From: Bradyrhizobium commune | GTDB taxonomy: Bacteria > Pseudomonadota > Alphaproteobacteria > Rhizobiales > Xanthobacteraceae | DNA length: 64,000 bases | Direction: 5' to 3' | NCBI RefSeq assembly: GCF_015624505.1 | Contig: NZ_CP061379.1 | Location: forward strand, 4,588,001-4,652,000 | In this document: piece after piece, positions 43,245 through 51,682 of the stretch | How the letters are laid out: every line of letters starts with the position of its first letter | How positions within the stretch are numbered: the first letter of the stretch is position 1 | Program-made: the position numbers and the translations under genes | The notes under the pieces: model-generated | The model's database searches: none | What the model saw: the letters and a program-made list of their open reading frames with translations, nothing else | What the model was told of the DNA's origin: nothing

Positions 43245-44447
43245 TCAATCCTTCGGGCGCATCTTCTCGACTTCGGCGTCGCTCGGCAGATAGTCCGAGC
43301 CCTTCTTGTAGGACGAATCTACCATCACGCCCTTGCCGTCCTTGAGCGCAGTCTTGCCGACATAGGCACCGAGCGTCGACTGGTGGTCGATCTTGCGGAA
43401 GGTGATCTCGCCGAGCGGCGAGCCGACCGACAGCCCTTCAGCCGCCGCGATCAGCTTCTCCGGATCGGTCGAGCCGGCTTTTGCGAGAATCGCAGCCGCC
43501 GACTTGATGGTCTGGTAGCCGACGATCGAGCCGAGACGCGGATAATCGTTGTACTTGGCCTGATAGGCCTTCAGGAACGCGTCGTGCTCGGGAGTCTTGA
43601 TCGAGTACCAGGGATAGCCGGTGACGATCCACCCCTCCGGCGTCTCCTCCTTGAGCGGATCGAGATATTCAGGCTCGCCGGTCAGAAACGACACGACCTC
43701 ACGCCCCTTGAACAGGCCGCGGGTGTTGCCTTCGCGCACGAGCTTGACGAGGTCGGCGCCGAAGGTGACGTTGAGGATCGCCTCGGGATTGGCTGCGGCA
43801 ACGGCCTGTACCACCGGACCGGCGTCGATCTTGCCCTGCGGCGGCCACTGCTCGTCGACCCACTGGATGTCGGGACGCTTCTCCGACATCAGCTTCTTGA
43901 ACACGGCAACCGCCGACTGGCCGTATTCGTAGTTCGGCGCGATCGTCGCCCAGCGCTTTGCCGGCAGCTTGGCCGCGGCCTCGACCAGCATCGCGGCCTG
44001 CATGTAGTTGGAGGGGCGCAGGCGGAAGGTGTACTTGTTGCCCTTCGACCAGGTGACGGCGTCCGTCAGCGGCTCGGCCGCGAGGAAAAACACCTTCTTC
44101 TGGTTGGCGAAGTCAGAGACCGCAAGACCGATGTTCGACAGGAACGTGCCCGTCAGCATCGCGACGCCCTCGCTGGAAACGAGCTCGTTGGCCGCGGTCT
44201 GCGCATCCGCCGGCTTGCCGCCGTCGTCCTTGGAAATCACAACGAGCTTCTTGCCGTTGATGCCACCCGCCGCATTGATCTCTTCAACCGCGAGCTGCCA
44301 GCCCTTGCGATAGGGCTCGGTGAAGGCCGGCAGCAGCGAGTAGCTGTTGATCTCGCCGATCTTGATCTCCTGCGCCATGGCCGAATGGGCCATGCCGCCC
44401 GCCAGAAGCGCGAACGCCGCGCCGACGAAGTAATTTCTTGCTCGCAT
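43245..44447 (-). CDS. Liv-type ABC transporter substrate-binding protein
   Basis: 400 residues: signal peptide (MRARNYFVGAAFALLAGGMAHSAMAQE), then the type I periplasmic-binding fold of the LivK/aromatic-acid group (IKIGEINSYSLLPAFTEPYRKGWQLAVEEINAAGGINGKKLVVISKDDGGKPADA). GGAGGT precedes the ATG. Upstream partner of the fused permease and ATPases. Binding-pocket residues do not match the leucine-specific prototype closely; I infer an aromatic/heteroaromatic acid ligand from the neighbours. Confidence 0.9.
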   Translation of the reverse strand: MRARNYFVGAAFALLAGGMAHSAMAQEIKIGEINSYSLLPAFTEPYRKGWQLAVEEINAAGGINGKKLVVISKDDGGKPADAQTAANELVSSEGVAMLTGTFLSNIGLAVSDFANQKKVFFLAAEPLTDAVTWSKGNKYTFRLRPSNYMQAAMLVEAAAKLPAKRWATIAPNYEYGQSAVAVFKKLMSEKRPDIQWVDEQWPPQGKIDAGPVVQAVAAANPEAILNVTFGADLVKLVREGNTRGLFKGREVVSFLTGEPEYLDPLKEETPEGWIVTGYPWYSIKTPEHDAFLKAYQAKYNDYPRLGSIVGYQTIKSAAAILAKAGSTDPEKLIAAAEGLSVGSPLGEITFRKIDHQSTLGAYVGKTALKDGKGVMVDSSYKKGSDYLPSDAEVEKMRPKD

Positions 44448-44480
44448 CCCAACCTCCAGTTTTGAACTCTGTAGCGTCTT

Positions 44481-45065
44481 CTATTTCAAACCGTCTTCGC
44501 CCTTGATCTCAGCGACCGTCAAACCGCCGACGCGCGGCAACGGACGGCCGCTGTCGGTGACGGCGACCGCGACCATGATCTCGTTGGCGCGCGGCGCGTC
44601 GTTGATCTGCACCTCCATGCCGTCGAAATGACTGCGCACGAAGGCCGCATCCTTGTGGCCAAGCGGAATGTCCAGCGTGGTGCCGGGACCGCTGCGCTTC
44701 TTCGACGACGGAATCAGCGCCGCGCCCTTGCTCAGAACTTTACGCACCGGCGCGCCCATCTTCGGGTGAAGGATCGCGGCGGCGTGTTCCAGCTCGCCGT
44801 TCTCGCCGACGGCCGCGGCCTTGCCATAGCTCTGCGCCTTCGCGCCGTCGATGCCGAGCGCCGCCACCGCGCGCTTCGACAGCAGCTCGCCGAGCTCCTC
44901 GCCGATCGCGATCAGCGGCGAAAGGTCCTCGACATATTTTCCGGCAAAGGGATTTTCGATCACGGCGATCGCCGCCGCGCGCCGGGTCGGGGGCGAGACC
45001 TGGCGGCCCATCTCCATCTGCGTCTCTTCGACCACGGTGACGATCTTGCGGATGATCGCGCTCAT
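44481..45065 (-). CDS. Amino-acid-synthesis family protein (PF06684), unknown role
   Basis: 194 residues: IIRKIVTVVEETQMEMGRQVSPPTRRAAAIAVIENPFAG at the start, then EELGELLSKRAVAALG and GKAAAVGENGELEHAAAILHPKMGAPVRK are marks of this family. The biochemical activity is unknown. It lies between UPF0280 and the binding protein gene in the presumed nicotinate operon, where it may process 2-formylglutarate or assist the reductase; that is only a suggestion from position. Confidence 0.85.
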   Translation of the reverse strand: MSAIIRKIVTVVEETQMEMGRQVSPPTRRAAAIAVIENPFAGKYVEDLSPLIAIGEELGELLSKRAVAALGIDGAKAQSYGKAAAVGENGELEHAAAILHPKMGAPVRKVLSKGAALIPSSKKRSGPGTTLDIPLGHKDAAFVRSHFDGMEVQINDAPRANEIMVAVAVTDSGRPLPRVGGLTVAEIKGEDGLK

Positions 45066-45080
45066 GTTTCGCTTCCCCGA

Positions 45081-45980
45081 TCAGGCATGAACCGCATTCT
45101 CCAGCACCGCCGGGTGCGGTCGTTGCCGTTCAATATCTTTGGTTCCGATGACAAGCATATCACCACACAGCTGCAACACGGCACCCTCGATCAAGCCGCG
45201 GTCGAACAATTGCCGTGCACATTCCGCGCCAGATTCCAGCGCGAGAGCGATCTCGCTCTGCGACAACTCACCGACGTCGCGCGTGACGAGACGCGCGCCG
45301 AGATCGCTGTCGGGTTGAAGCGCGTTCGCGGGCTCCCGAATGATCGCTTGATGCCCGGGCAGATCGACGGCGTTGGCGATGATTGTCGCCGCCGCGTCGG
45401 CCTGCGATGCGGTTACCGCCAGCGCCGTCACAGCATCTGCGATGCCGAGCGAAAAGCTGCGGCCGTGTCGTCCGCTGGTCGCGATCCCCCGCACGGGGTC
45501 ATTCGCGTCAATCTTCATGGCCCGCATCACGCCGCTGCCATCGGGGCGATCGATCAAGCCGACCGAAAAAAGCTCACCCTCGCCAAGATGAAGCGCAATA
45601 TCGCCGCCATTGTTCACATAAGCCTGATCAAGCGATGCCGCAGCCAGCATTGCACCCAGAATTTCCTCCGCCACGCTGCCGGCCACCGCGGCCATCGGCG
45701 TGATGAAGCAATCGGCGGCATAGGGCGCGACGGCGGCATGCATCCGGCGCGCAACAACACCGTTGAGCAAACAGTTTCCTGGTTCCACCGCCTTGCGCAA
45801 TTCCACCAGCTCGGCGCAAAGCTCGTCGAGCAGGCCGGTGAAACGCCGCGCGGCTGCCTCGTAGGCTGCGCGCACCTCGCTCGCGTCTCCCCTCGCCTCA
45901 ACGATCAGATCAATCGGTCCATCCTGCAAATGCAGCCGCCGGCCATCAGACAGCAACGCGATTTGCGGGAGCCGCGTCAT
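45081..45980 (-). CDS. UPF0280 protein (ApbE-superfamily-like)
   Basis: 299 residues from ATG 45980, which overlaps the reductase stop (ATGA). The frame extends much further upstream, but that part is a shadow of the reductase gene. Motifs: ITPMAAVAGSVAEEILGAM, AYVNNGGDIALHL, GIATSGRHGRSFSLGIADAVTALA. These resemble the ApbE flavin-transferase fold to which UPF0280 (COG2122) is related. Position next to a flavin/Fe-S-type reductase invites the idea that it attaches or inserts a flavin cofactor, which is inference. Confidence 0.82.
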   Translation of the reverse strand: MTRLPQIALLSDGRRLHLQDGPIDLIVEARGDASEVRAAYEAAARRFTGLLDELCAELVELRKAVEPGNCLLNGVVARRMHAAVAPYAADCFITPMAAVAGSVAEEILGAMLAAASLDQAYVNNGGDIALHLGEGELFSVGLIDRPDGSGVMRAMKIDANDPVRGIATSGRHGRSFSLGIADAVTALAVTASQADAAATIIANAVDLPGHQAIIREPANALQPDSDLGARLVTRDVGELSQSEIALALESGAECARQLFDRGLIEGAVLQLCGDMLVIGTKDIERQRPHPAVLENAVHA

Positions 45981-47434
45981 GTCCGCCGTCCCGGAATCGG
46001 GTTCTGCCAGGGCACCTGGCGGACATCGTCGCCGCCCCTCACCTCGGACAGCGGCTTCACATAATCCATGTGGCCGCCGAGAGCGGCATAGTCGGACAGC
46101 TTCATCGTGAACTCGATCGGCGCGACCAGCGCCGGCGTCGGCACATAGCCGAATGCGCCGGCCGGCATCTGCGTCACGTCGACCATGTAAGTGATGCCGC
46201 CGCCCGGCCAGACATAGACCGCCGCGCCACCGCTGGTGACGCGTGTCAACGCATCCTTCACCGAGCGCGTCAGCCGCACCGGGTTGTCGGTCACACCCGC
46301 GCGCAGCGAGCCGCCGGCACCCGCCATGAACAGCACCGTGCACAGCGCCGGCTCGCAATTCTCCTGGATGCGCTCGACTGAGAACTTCAGATCGGCCGGC
46401 ATCTCGGTCTCGATCGGCTTCAAGGCCTCGTCGAGCACGTAGTAGGACGAATGCTCGCCGGTGGTGGACACCATCAGCATGGAAAGGCCCGGCTTGGCCT
46501 CCTTGGCGTCGAACGGCCCGAGGATCGCGAGCGGATCGGAGATGTTGGTCCCGCCCCATCCCGTGCCGGGATCGGCGACCTGGAAATAACGGCCGGGGGT
46601 CGAGCGGCGGCCCTTCATCTTGATGCCGGTATCGGCAATGTCGAGCAGCTTGCCGGCCTGATGCTCACTGAGCACGCCGGTGATGTGATCGTCGACCACG
46701 ACGACCTCGTCGACCCTGCCGTGCCATTGCTTGGCGAACATGCCGATCGTCGCCGAGCCACAGCCGACGCGCATGCGCTCTTCTTTTGCGCCGTTGACGA
46801 TCGGCGGCTGGCCGGCCTGCACCACCACATTCGCACCGCCGTCGATGGTCAGCTCCACCGCCTTGCAATTGGCAAGGTCCATCAGCGTGTCGCAGGTGAC
46901 GCGACCCTGCTTCTTGGAGCCGCCGGTCAGATGATGCACGCCGCCGAGCGACAGCATTTGCGAGCCGTATTCGCTGGTGGTGACGTGACCGACCGCCTCG
47001 CCCTGTGCGCGCACGGTTGCGGTCTCCGGGCCGAGATAGCGGTCGGTGTCGATCTTCACCTTGATGCCGCAATAGGAGAAGATGCCTTCGGTGACGACGG
47101 TCACCATGTCGACGCCGTCGACTTCCGACGAGACGATGAACGGCGCCGGCTTGTAGTCGGGATAGGTCGTGCCCGCGCCGATCGCGGTCACGAAGGTCGA
47201 GGGCTCGTGGACGAGCTTGCCGTCCCAGTCTTCGGTGCGACTGAACGGCACCAGCTTGCCGCCCTGCGACACCGTGCGCTCGAGGATGATGTGCGGATCG
47301 ACGCGAACGAGCTTGCCCTCGTGATTGGCATAGCGGTCGCAGGCGCCCGCCGCGCCCGGCTTGATGTAGCACATCACCGGACAGGCATCGCAGCGGATCT
47401 TGTCGGTGGCGGCGCTCGTCGTTTCAGTCACCAT
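45977..47434 (-). CDS. hnr: 6-hydroxynicotinate reductase-like Fe-S protein
   Basis: 485 residues. The N-terminus carries a cysteine set C15-x2-C18-x3-C22-x9-C32 (RCDACPVMCYIKPGAAGACDRY) suited to an iron-sulfur cluster. The rest (GKLVRVDPHIILERTVSQGG, DGVDMVTVVTEGIFSYCGIKVKIDTDRYLG, RMRVGCGSATIGMF) matches what I know of 6-hydroxynicotinate reductase, which reduces 6-hydroxynicotinate to 1,4,5,6-tetrahydro-6-oxonicotinate with ferredoxin. First gene of the UPF0280/AA-synth/Liv operon and divergent from nicAB-like genes; enamidase is close by. Start at ATG 47434 lacks a strong ribosome binding site. Confidence 0.72.
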   Translation of the reverse strand: MVTETTSAATDKIRCDACPVMCYIKPGAAGACDRYANHEGKLVRVDPHIILERTVSQGGKLVPFSRTEDWDGKLVHEPSTFVTAIGAGTTYPDYKPAPFIVSSEVDGVDMVTVVTEGIFSYCGIKVKIDTDRYLGPETATVRAQGEAVGHVTTSEYGSQMLSLGGVHHLTGGSKKQGRVTCDTLMDLANCKAVELTIDGGANVVVQAGQPPIVNGAKEERMRVGCGSATIGMFAKQWHGRVDEVVVVDDHITGVLSEHQAGKLLDIADTGIKMKGRRSTPGRYFQVADPGTGWGGTNISDPLAILGPFDAKEAKPGLSMLMVSTTGEHSSYYVLDEALKPIETEMPADLKFSVERIQENCEPALCTVLFMAGAGGSLRAGVTDNPVRLTRSVKDALTRVTSGGAAVYVWPGGGITYMVDVTQMPAGAFGYVPTPALVAPIEFTMKLSDYAALGGHMDYVKPLSEVRGGDDVRQVPWQNPIPGRRT

Positions 47435-47464
47435 GTGCAAACCAGTGGATCACGACGCGTTATC

Positions 47465-47478
47465 ATTCGTATACGAAC
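47465..47478. promoter_or_regulatory. Candidate NicR-type operator before the reductase operon
   Basis: ATTCGTATACGAAC contains the perfect 12-bp palindrome TTCGTATACGAA (47466-47477), 31 bases upstream of the reductase ATG. ATCATTCGTATAC (47463 on) is shared with the site at 37919-37930. Confidence 0.65.
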
Positions 47479-47615
47479 GATGTTGCGCGCGGTCCCGAGT
47501 GCTGTCAAGCGGCGCCACCCGCGAAAAGACACTGCTGCCGAATAAAACCTCATTTGCCTCCCGGCTTTGTTCACAAAGCAGGCAGTTGCGCTGCACTGCG
47601 GCATGCCGGCTTGCA

Positions 47616-47631
47616 CGTTTGTGTACAAACG
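47616..47631. promoter_or_regulatory. Palindrome CGTTTGTGTACAAACG before nicA-like gene
   Basis: Seven-bp arms (CGTTTGT/ACAAACG) around GT, 74 bases before the nicA-like ATG. Different from the ATTCGTATAC sites and only half-similar to the TTTGTAC TetR sites, so it may bind a further regulator. Confidence 0.45.
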
Positions 47632-47639
47632 GTATCGTC

Positions 47640-47669
47640 GCGACTTGGAATTTGAGCGACTTGGAATTT
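47640..47669 (+). repeat. Direct repeat of 14 bp in the nicA-like leader
   Basis: GCGACTTGGAATTT at 47640-47653 and 47656-47669, two bases apart, between the palindrome and the nicA-like start. May be tandem regulator half-sites or a duplication. Confidence 0.6.
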
Positions 47670-47704
47670 TTGCGACCGCATGGTCGCGGTGCTGGGAAAC
47701 AGGG

Positions 47705-48187
47705 ATGACGCAGACACCGATCCGCCTCACCGTGAACGGCAGCATCCACGACGTCACGGCAGAGCGCCGGACGCCGCTGCTCTATGTGCTGCGCAACGAC
47801 CTCGCCCTCAACGGCCCGAAATATGGTTGCGGCCTCGGCGAATGCGGCACCTGCACTGTCCTGATCGACGGTGCCCCCGCGCGCTCTTGCGTGATTCCGG
47901 TAGGCGGTTGCACCGGACGCGACATCGTGACGCTCGAAGGTCTCGGCACGCGCGACGAGCCTGATGTGGTGCAGCAGGCCTTCATCGACGAACAGGCCGC
48001 GCAATGCGGCTATTGCCTCAACGGCATGATCATGACCACCAAGGCGCTGCTCGCGATCAACCCGCGGCCCACCGAGCAGGAAGCGCTCGCCGCGCTGCGC
48101 TACAATCTCTGCCGTTGCGGCACGCATGTCGAAATCCTCCGCGCCGTGATGCGCGCCTCTAGCCAGCTCGCAGAGGCCGGTGATTGA
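47705..48187 (+). CDS. nicA: [2Fe-2S] subunit of a nicotinate/isoquinoline-type dehydrogenase
   Basis: 160 residues with both clusters: plant-type C42, C47, C50, C62 (YGCGLGECGTCTVLIDGAPARSC) and the C-terminal C101, C104, C136, C138 (CGYCLNGMIM...NLCRCG). It passes electrons from the molybdenum centre to the hemes of its partner. ATG 47705 is the family-consistent start; the frame opens upstream at 47567 without support. The stop overlaps the start of the large subunit by one base. NicA of P. putida is the nearest named type. Confidence 0.88.
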   Translation: MTQTPIRLTVNGSIHDVTAERRTPLLYVLRNDLALNGPKYGCGLGECGTCTVLIDGAPARSCVIPVGGCTGRDIVTLEGLGTRDEPDVVQQAFIDEQAAQCGYCLNGMIMTTKALLAINPRPTEQEALAALRYNLCRCGTHVEILRAVMRASSQLAEAGD

Positions 48188-51100
48188 TGGCCTCCCCCAT
48201 TCGCGGTTCGCTCGTCGTCGTCCGCACCGTGGACGAGGTCACGTCCGAGACCTTCGTGCGGATCACCGCGGATGGTTCGGTCACCGCCTATAACGGTCAT
48301 GTCGATCTCGGCACGGGCATCCGTACTGCGCTCGGCCAGATCGTCGCCGAGGAGCTGGACGTCTCCTTTGCGCGCGTCGTCGTCGTGCTCGGCGACACCG
48401 CCGTCGTGCCGAACCAGGGCGCGACGATCGCGAGCGAAACCATCCAGGTCACCGCCGTTCCCCTGCGCAAGGCCGCGGCGCAAGCGCGGCACTTTCTGGT
48501 CGCGCGCGCGGCCGAGCGGCTGGAGCTGCCGGCAAGTGAGCTCAAGATCGAGGACGGCCTCGTCCGCGGCCACAATCGCAGCGTCAGCTATGGTGAGCTG
48601 ATCGGCGGCGACACCATCCGCCTCGAGCTTGATGACGACGTGCCGGTCAAGGCCGTCGGCGACTATGCCATCGTCGGCCAGTCGATGCCGCGCGTCGATC
48701 TTCCTGCCAAGGCCACGGGCGAGCTGACCTTCGTGCACGACATCCGCGTATCAGGCATGCTGCATGGGCGCGTGGTGCGCCCGCCCTATGCCGGCGTCGA
48801 TGCCGGACCGTTCGTCGGCACCAGCCTGATCGCGGTCGACGAATCCTCGGTGCGCGACGTTCCCGGCCTCGTTGCTGTCGTGCACATCGGCGACTTCGTC
48901 GGCGTCGTCGCCGAGCGCGAGGAAAATGCGATTCGCGCCGCGGAGCAGCTCAAGGTGAACTGGAAGCCGACGCCTGCGCTGACCGATCTCGCCGATGTCG
49001 AGACCGCGTTGCGCGCCAGTCCGTCGACACCGCGCACGCTGATCGACAAGGGCGGTGTCGACGCGGCGATTGCCGGTGCGGCCAAGCCGATGCAGCGCAC
49101 TTATGTGTGGCCGTATCAGATGCACGCGTCGATCGGACCGTCCTGTGCCGTCGCCGACTTCCTGGACGGCAACATCCGCGTCTGGTCCGGCACGCAAAAT
49201 CCGCACCTGCTGCGTGCCGACCTCGCACTCCTGATCGAGCGTCCCGAGAGCGAGATCGATGTGATCCGGCTCGAGGCGGCCGGCTGCTACGGCCGCAACT
49301 GCGCCGACGATGTCAGCGCCGACGCGCTGCTGCTGTCGCGCGCGGTCGGCCGCCCCGTGCGCGTGCAGCTGACGCGCGAGCAGGAGCACGCCTGGGAGCC
49401 CAAGGGCACCGCGCAGCTGGTTGACGTCAATGGCGGCCTCGACGCCGACGGTGGCATCGCCGGCTACGATCTCGCTACGCGCTATCCCTCGAACGCGGCA
49501 CCGACACTCGCGCTCCTTCTCACCGGGCGGATTTCATCCGAGCCCGAGGTGCTCCAGATGGGCGACCGCACCGCGATCCCGCCTTACGATTACGACCACA
49601 TGCGTGTCGTCGCCCATGACATGGCGCCGATCGTGCGCGCATCCTGGTTGCGCGGCGTCTCGGCGCTGCCGAACACGTTTGCGCATGAATCCTATATCGA
49701 CGAGGCCGCAACCGAGGCTGGCGTCGATCCGATCGAATATCGGTTGCGCTACCTCAAGGACCGGCGCGCCGTCGATCTCGTCAACGCTGTCGCCGAGCGC
49801 GCGGGCTGGACGCCCAGGCCAGTCCGCGAGGACAAGGACGGCGAGATCGTGCACGGGCGCGGCTTTGCCTATGCGCTCTACGTCCACAGCAAGTTTCCCG
49901 GCTATGGCGCGGCGTGGTCGGCCTGGGTTGCCGACGTCGCCGTCAACAAGACCACCGGCGACGTCAGCGTCACGCGCGTGGTTGCGGGGCAGGATTCCGG
50001 GTTGATGATCAATCCGGACGGCGTCCGCCACCAGATCCACGGCAACGTCATCCAGTCCACCAGCCGCGCGCTGATGGAGGAGGTCTCGTTCGATCGTGGT
50101 GCGGTGGCTGCGCGCGAATGGGGCGCCTATCCGATCATCCCCTTCCCCGACGTGCCCAAGATCGACGTGCTGATGCTGCCGCGGCCGGACCAGCCGCCGC
50201 TCGGCGTCGGCGAGTCTGCTTCGGTGCCGAGCGCGGCCGCGATCGCGAACGCGATCTTCGACGCGACAGGTGTGCGCTTCCGCGAGCCGCCGTTCACGCC
50301 GGAACGTATCCTCAGGGGATTGCACGGTGACGCGTCGGCCACGACGCTGGCCCTGCCGGCACCCGCGACACCACCTCCGTCCCGCATTTGGCAAAATCCA
50401 TTCGCCAGGCGCGCCGGCATCTTTGCAACGATGGCAGCCCTATGCACCGCCGCGATCGGCGTCGGCGCCGCGCTGCTGCCCGGCCGCGCCATCGCGCCGA
50501 TCGCGCGTCCCGATGCATCGGTCTATTCGTCAGCGACGATCGCGCGCGGCCAACAGCTCGCAGCGCTCGGCAATTGCGCGGAGTGCCACACCAGCCTCGG
50601 TGGCGTGCTCAATGCCGGCGGCCGCGCACTGGAGACGCCGTTCGGCACCATCTATTCGACCAACATCACGCCGGATGTCGAGACCGGCATCGGCGCCTGG
50701 TCCTATCCCGCCTTCGCGCGCGCGATGCGCGACGGGCTACACCGCGACGGCCGCCAGCTCTATCCCGCCTTCCCGTACACGCACTTTGCCAGGACCAGCG
50801 AAGCCGACATGCAAGCGCTCTACGCCTATCTGATGGCGCAGCCTGCGGTACGCGCGACGGCGCCCGCCAACACGCTCGCCTTCCCGTTCAATCTCCGCCC
50901 GCTGCTTGCAGGCTGGAACGCGCTGTTCCATCAGGCCACGGAGTTCAAGCCCGATCCCGCAAAATCCGAGCAGTGGAATCGCGGCGCCTATCTCGTCGAG
51001 AGCCTCGGCCATTGCAGCGCCTGCCATTCGCCGCGCAATGCGCTCGGCGCCGAGCAGCGCGACGCCTATCTCGCCGGCGCCTTTGCCGAGGGCTGGGAGG

Positions 51101-51681
51101 CGCCGGCTCTGACCTCGCTCTCGCATGCGCCGGTCCCGTGGAGCGAAGACGAGCTGTTCGCCTATCTGCGCACCGGCCATTCGCGCTATCACGGTGTGGC
51201 GGCAGGTCCGATGGCGCCTGTTGTCAGGGACCTCAAGGCCCTGCCCGACCAGGACATCCGCGCGATGGCCGTCTATCTCGGCTCGTTCAACGACGCCGCC
51301 GATGCGCCCGCGCTTGCCACCAGGCTGGAGAGCGCGACGCAAGTCACCGTGGCCTCGTCCACCGGCGCGCGGCTCTATCAGGGCGCCTGCGCAGTCTGCC
51401 ACGAGGTCGGCGGCCTGCCGCTGTTCGGCAGCCGCCCCTCGCTCGCGCTCAGCAGTAATCTGCACAGCGCGACATCCGACAATCTCGTGCAGGTGATTCT
51501 GCACGGTATTGTCGAGCCTGTGTCGAGCGATCTCGGCTACATGCCCGCCTTCAGGAACAGCATGAGCGACGCGCAAATCGAGGAGCTCGTCAGCTTCCTG
51601 CGCAACCAGTTTGCGCCGGACAAGCCCGCATGGACCGGCGTGCGCGAGACGATCGCCCGCGTGCGCGCTTCAACGCATTAA
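48187..51681 (+). CDS. nicB: Molybdopterin subunit of nicotinate-type dehydrogenase fused to a tri-heme cytochrome c domain
   Basis: 1164 residues. Residues about 1-735 are the xanthine-dehydrogenase-family Mo-binding part, with the catalytic glutamate in GVGESAS (E676). A membrane helix (about 745-764) follows. Then come three c-type heme motifs: CAECH (797-801), CSACH (943-947), CAVCH (1068-1072). This is the NicB layout, in which hydroxylation electrons go to cytochrome c and the respiratory chain rather than NAD. ATG 48187 overlaps the nicA stop. Substrate nicotinate is inferred from reductase and enamidase nearby; isoquinoline or aldehyde oxidases share the fold. Confidence 0.85.
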   Translation: MASPIRGSLVVVRTVDEVTSETFVRITADGSVTAYNGHVDLGTGIRTALGQIVAEELDVSFARVVVVLGDTAVVPNQGATIASETIQVTAVPLRKAAAQARHFLVARAAERLELPASELKIEDGLVRGHNRSVSYGELIGGDTIRLELDDDVPVKAVGDYAIVGQSMPRVDLPAKATGELTFVHDIRVSGMLHGRVVRPPYAGVDAGPFVGTSLIAVDESSVRDVPGLVAVVHIGDFVGVVAEREENAIRAAEQLKVNWKPTPALTDLADVETALRASPSTPRTLIDKGGVDAAIAGAAKPMQRTYVWPYQMHASIGPSCAVADFLDGNIRVWSGTQNPHLLRADLALLIERPESEIDVIRLEAAGCYGRNCADDVSADALLLSRAVGRPVRVQLTREQEHAWEPKGTAQLVDVNGGLDADGGIAGYDLATRYPSNAAPTLALLLTGRISSEPEVLQMGDRTAIPPYDYDHMRVVAHDMAPIVRASWLRGVSALPNTFAHESYIDEAATEAGVDPIEYRLRYLKDRRAVDLVNAVAERAGWTPRPVREDKDGEIVHGRGFAYALYVHSKFPGYGAAWSAWVADVAVNKTTGDVSVTRVVAGQDSGLMINPDGVRHQIHGNVIQSTSRALMEEVSFDRGAVAAREWGAYPIIPFPDVPKIDVLMLPRPDQPPLGVGESASVPSAAAIANAIFDATGVRFREPPFTPERILRGLHGDASATTLALPAPATPPPSRIWQNPFARRAGIFATMAALCTAAIGVGAALLPGRAIAPIARPDASVYSSATIARGQQLAALGNCAECHTSLGGVLNAGGRALETPFGTIYSTNITPDVETGIGAWSYPAFARAMRDGLHRDGRQLYPAFPYTHFARTSEADMQALYAYLMAQPAVRATAPANTLAFPFNLRPLLAGWNALFHQATEFKPDPAKSEQWNRGAYLVESLGHCSACHSPRNALGAEQRDAYLAGAFAEGWEAPALTSLSHAPVPWSEDELFAYLRTGHSRYHGVAAGPMAPVVRDLKALPDQDIRAMAVYLGSFNDAADAPALATRLESATQVTVASSTGARLYQGACAVCHEVGGLPLFGSRPSLALSSNLHSATSDNLVQVILHGIVEPVSSDLGYMPAFRNSMSDAQIEELVSFLRNQFAPDKPAWTGVRETIARVRASTH

Positions 51682-51682
51682 A

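Noticed and set aside
45981..46559. N-terminal extension of the UPF0280 frame
   Set aside because: Lies over the reductase gene in another frame with shadow composition; ATG 45980 in an ATGA overlap is the better start.
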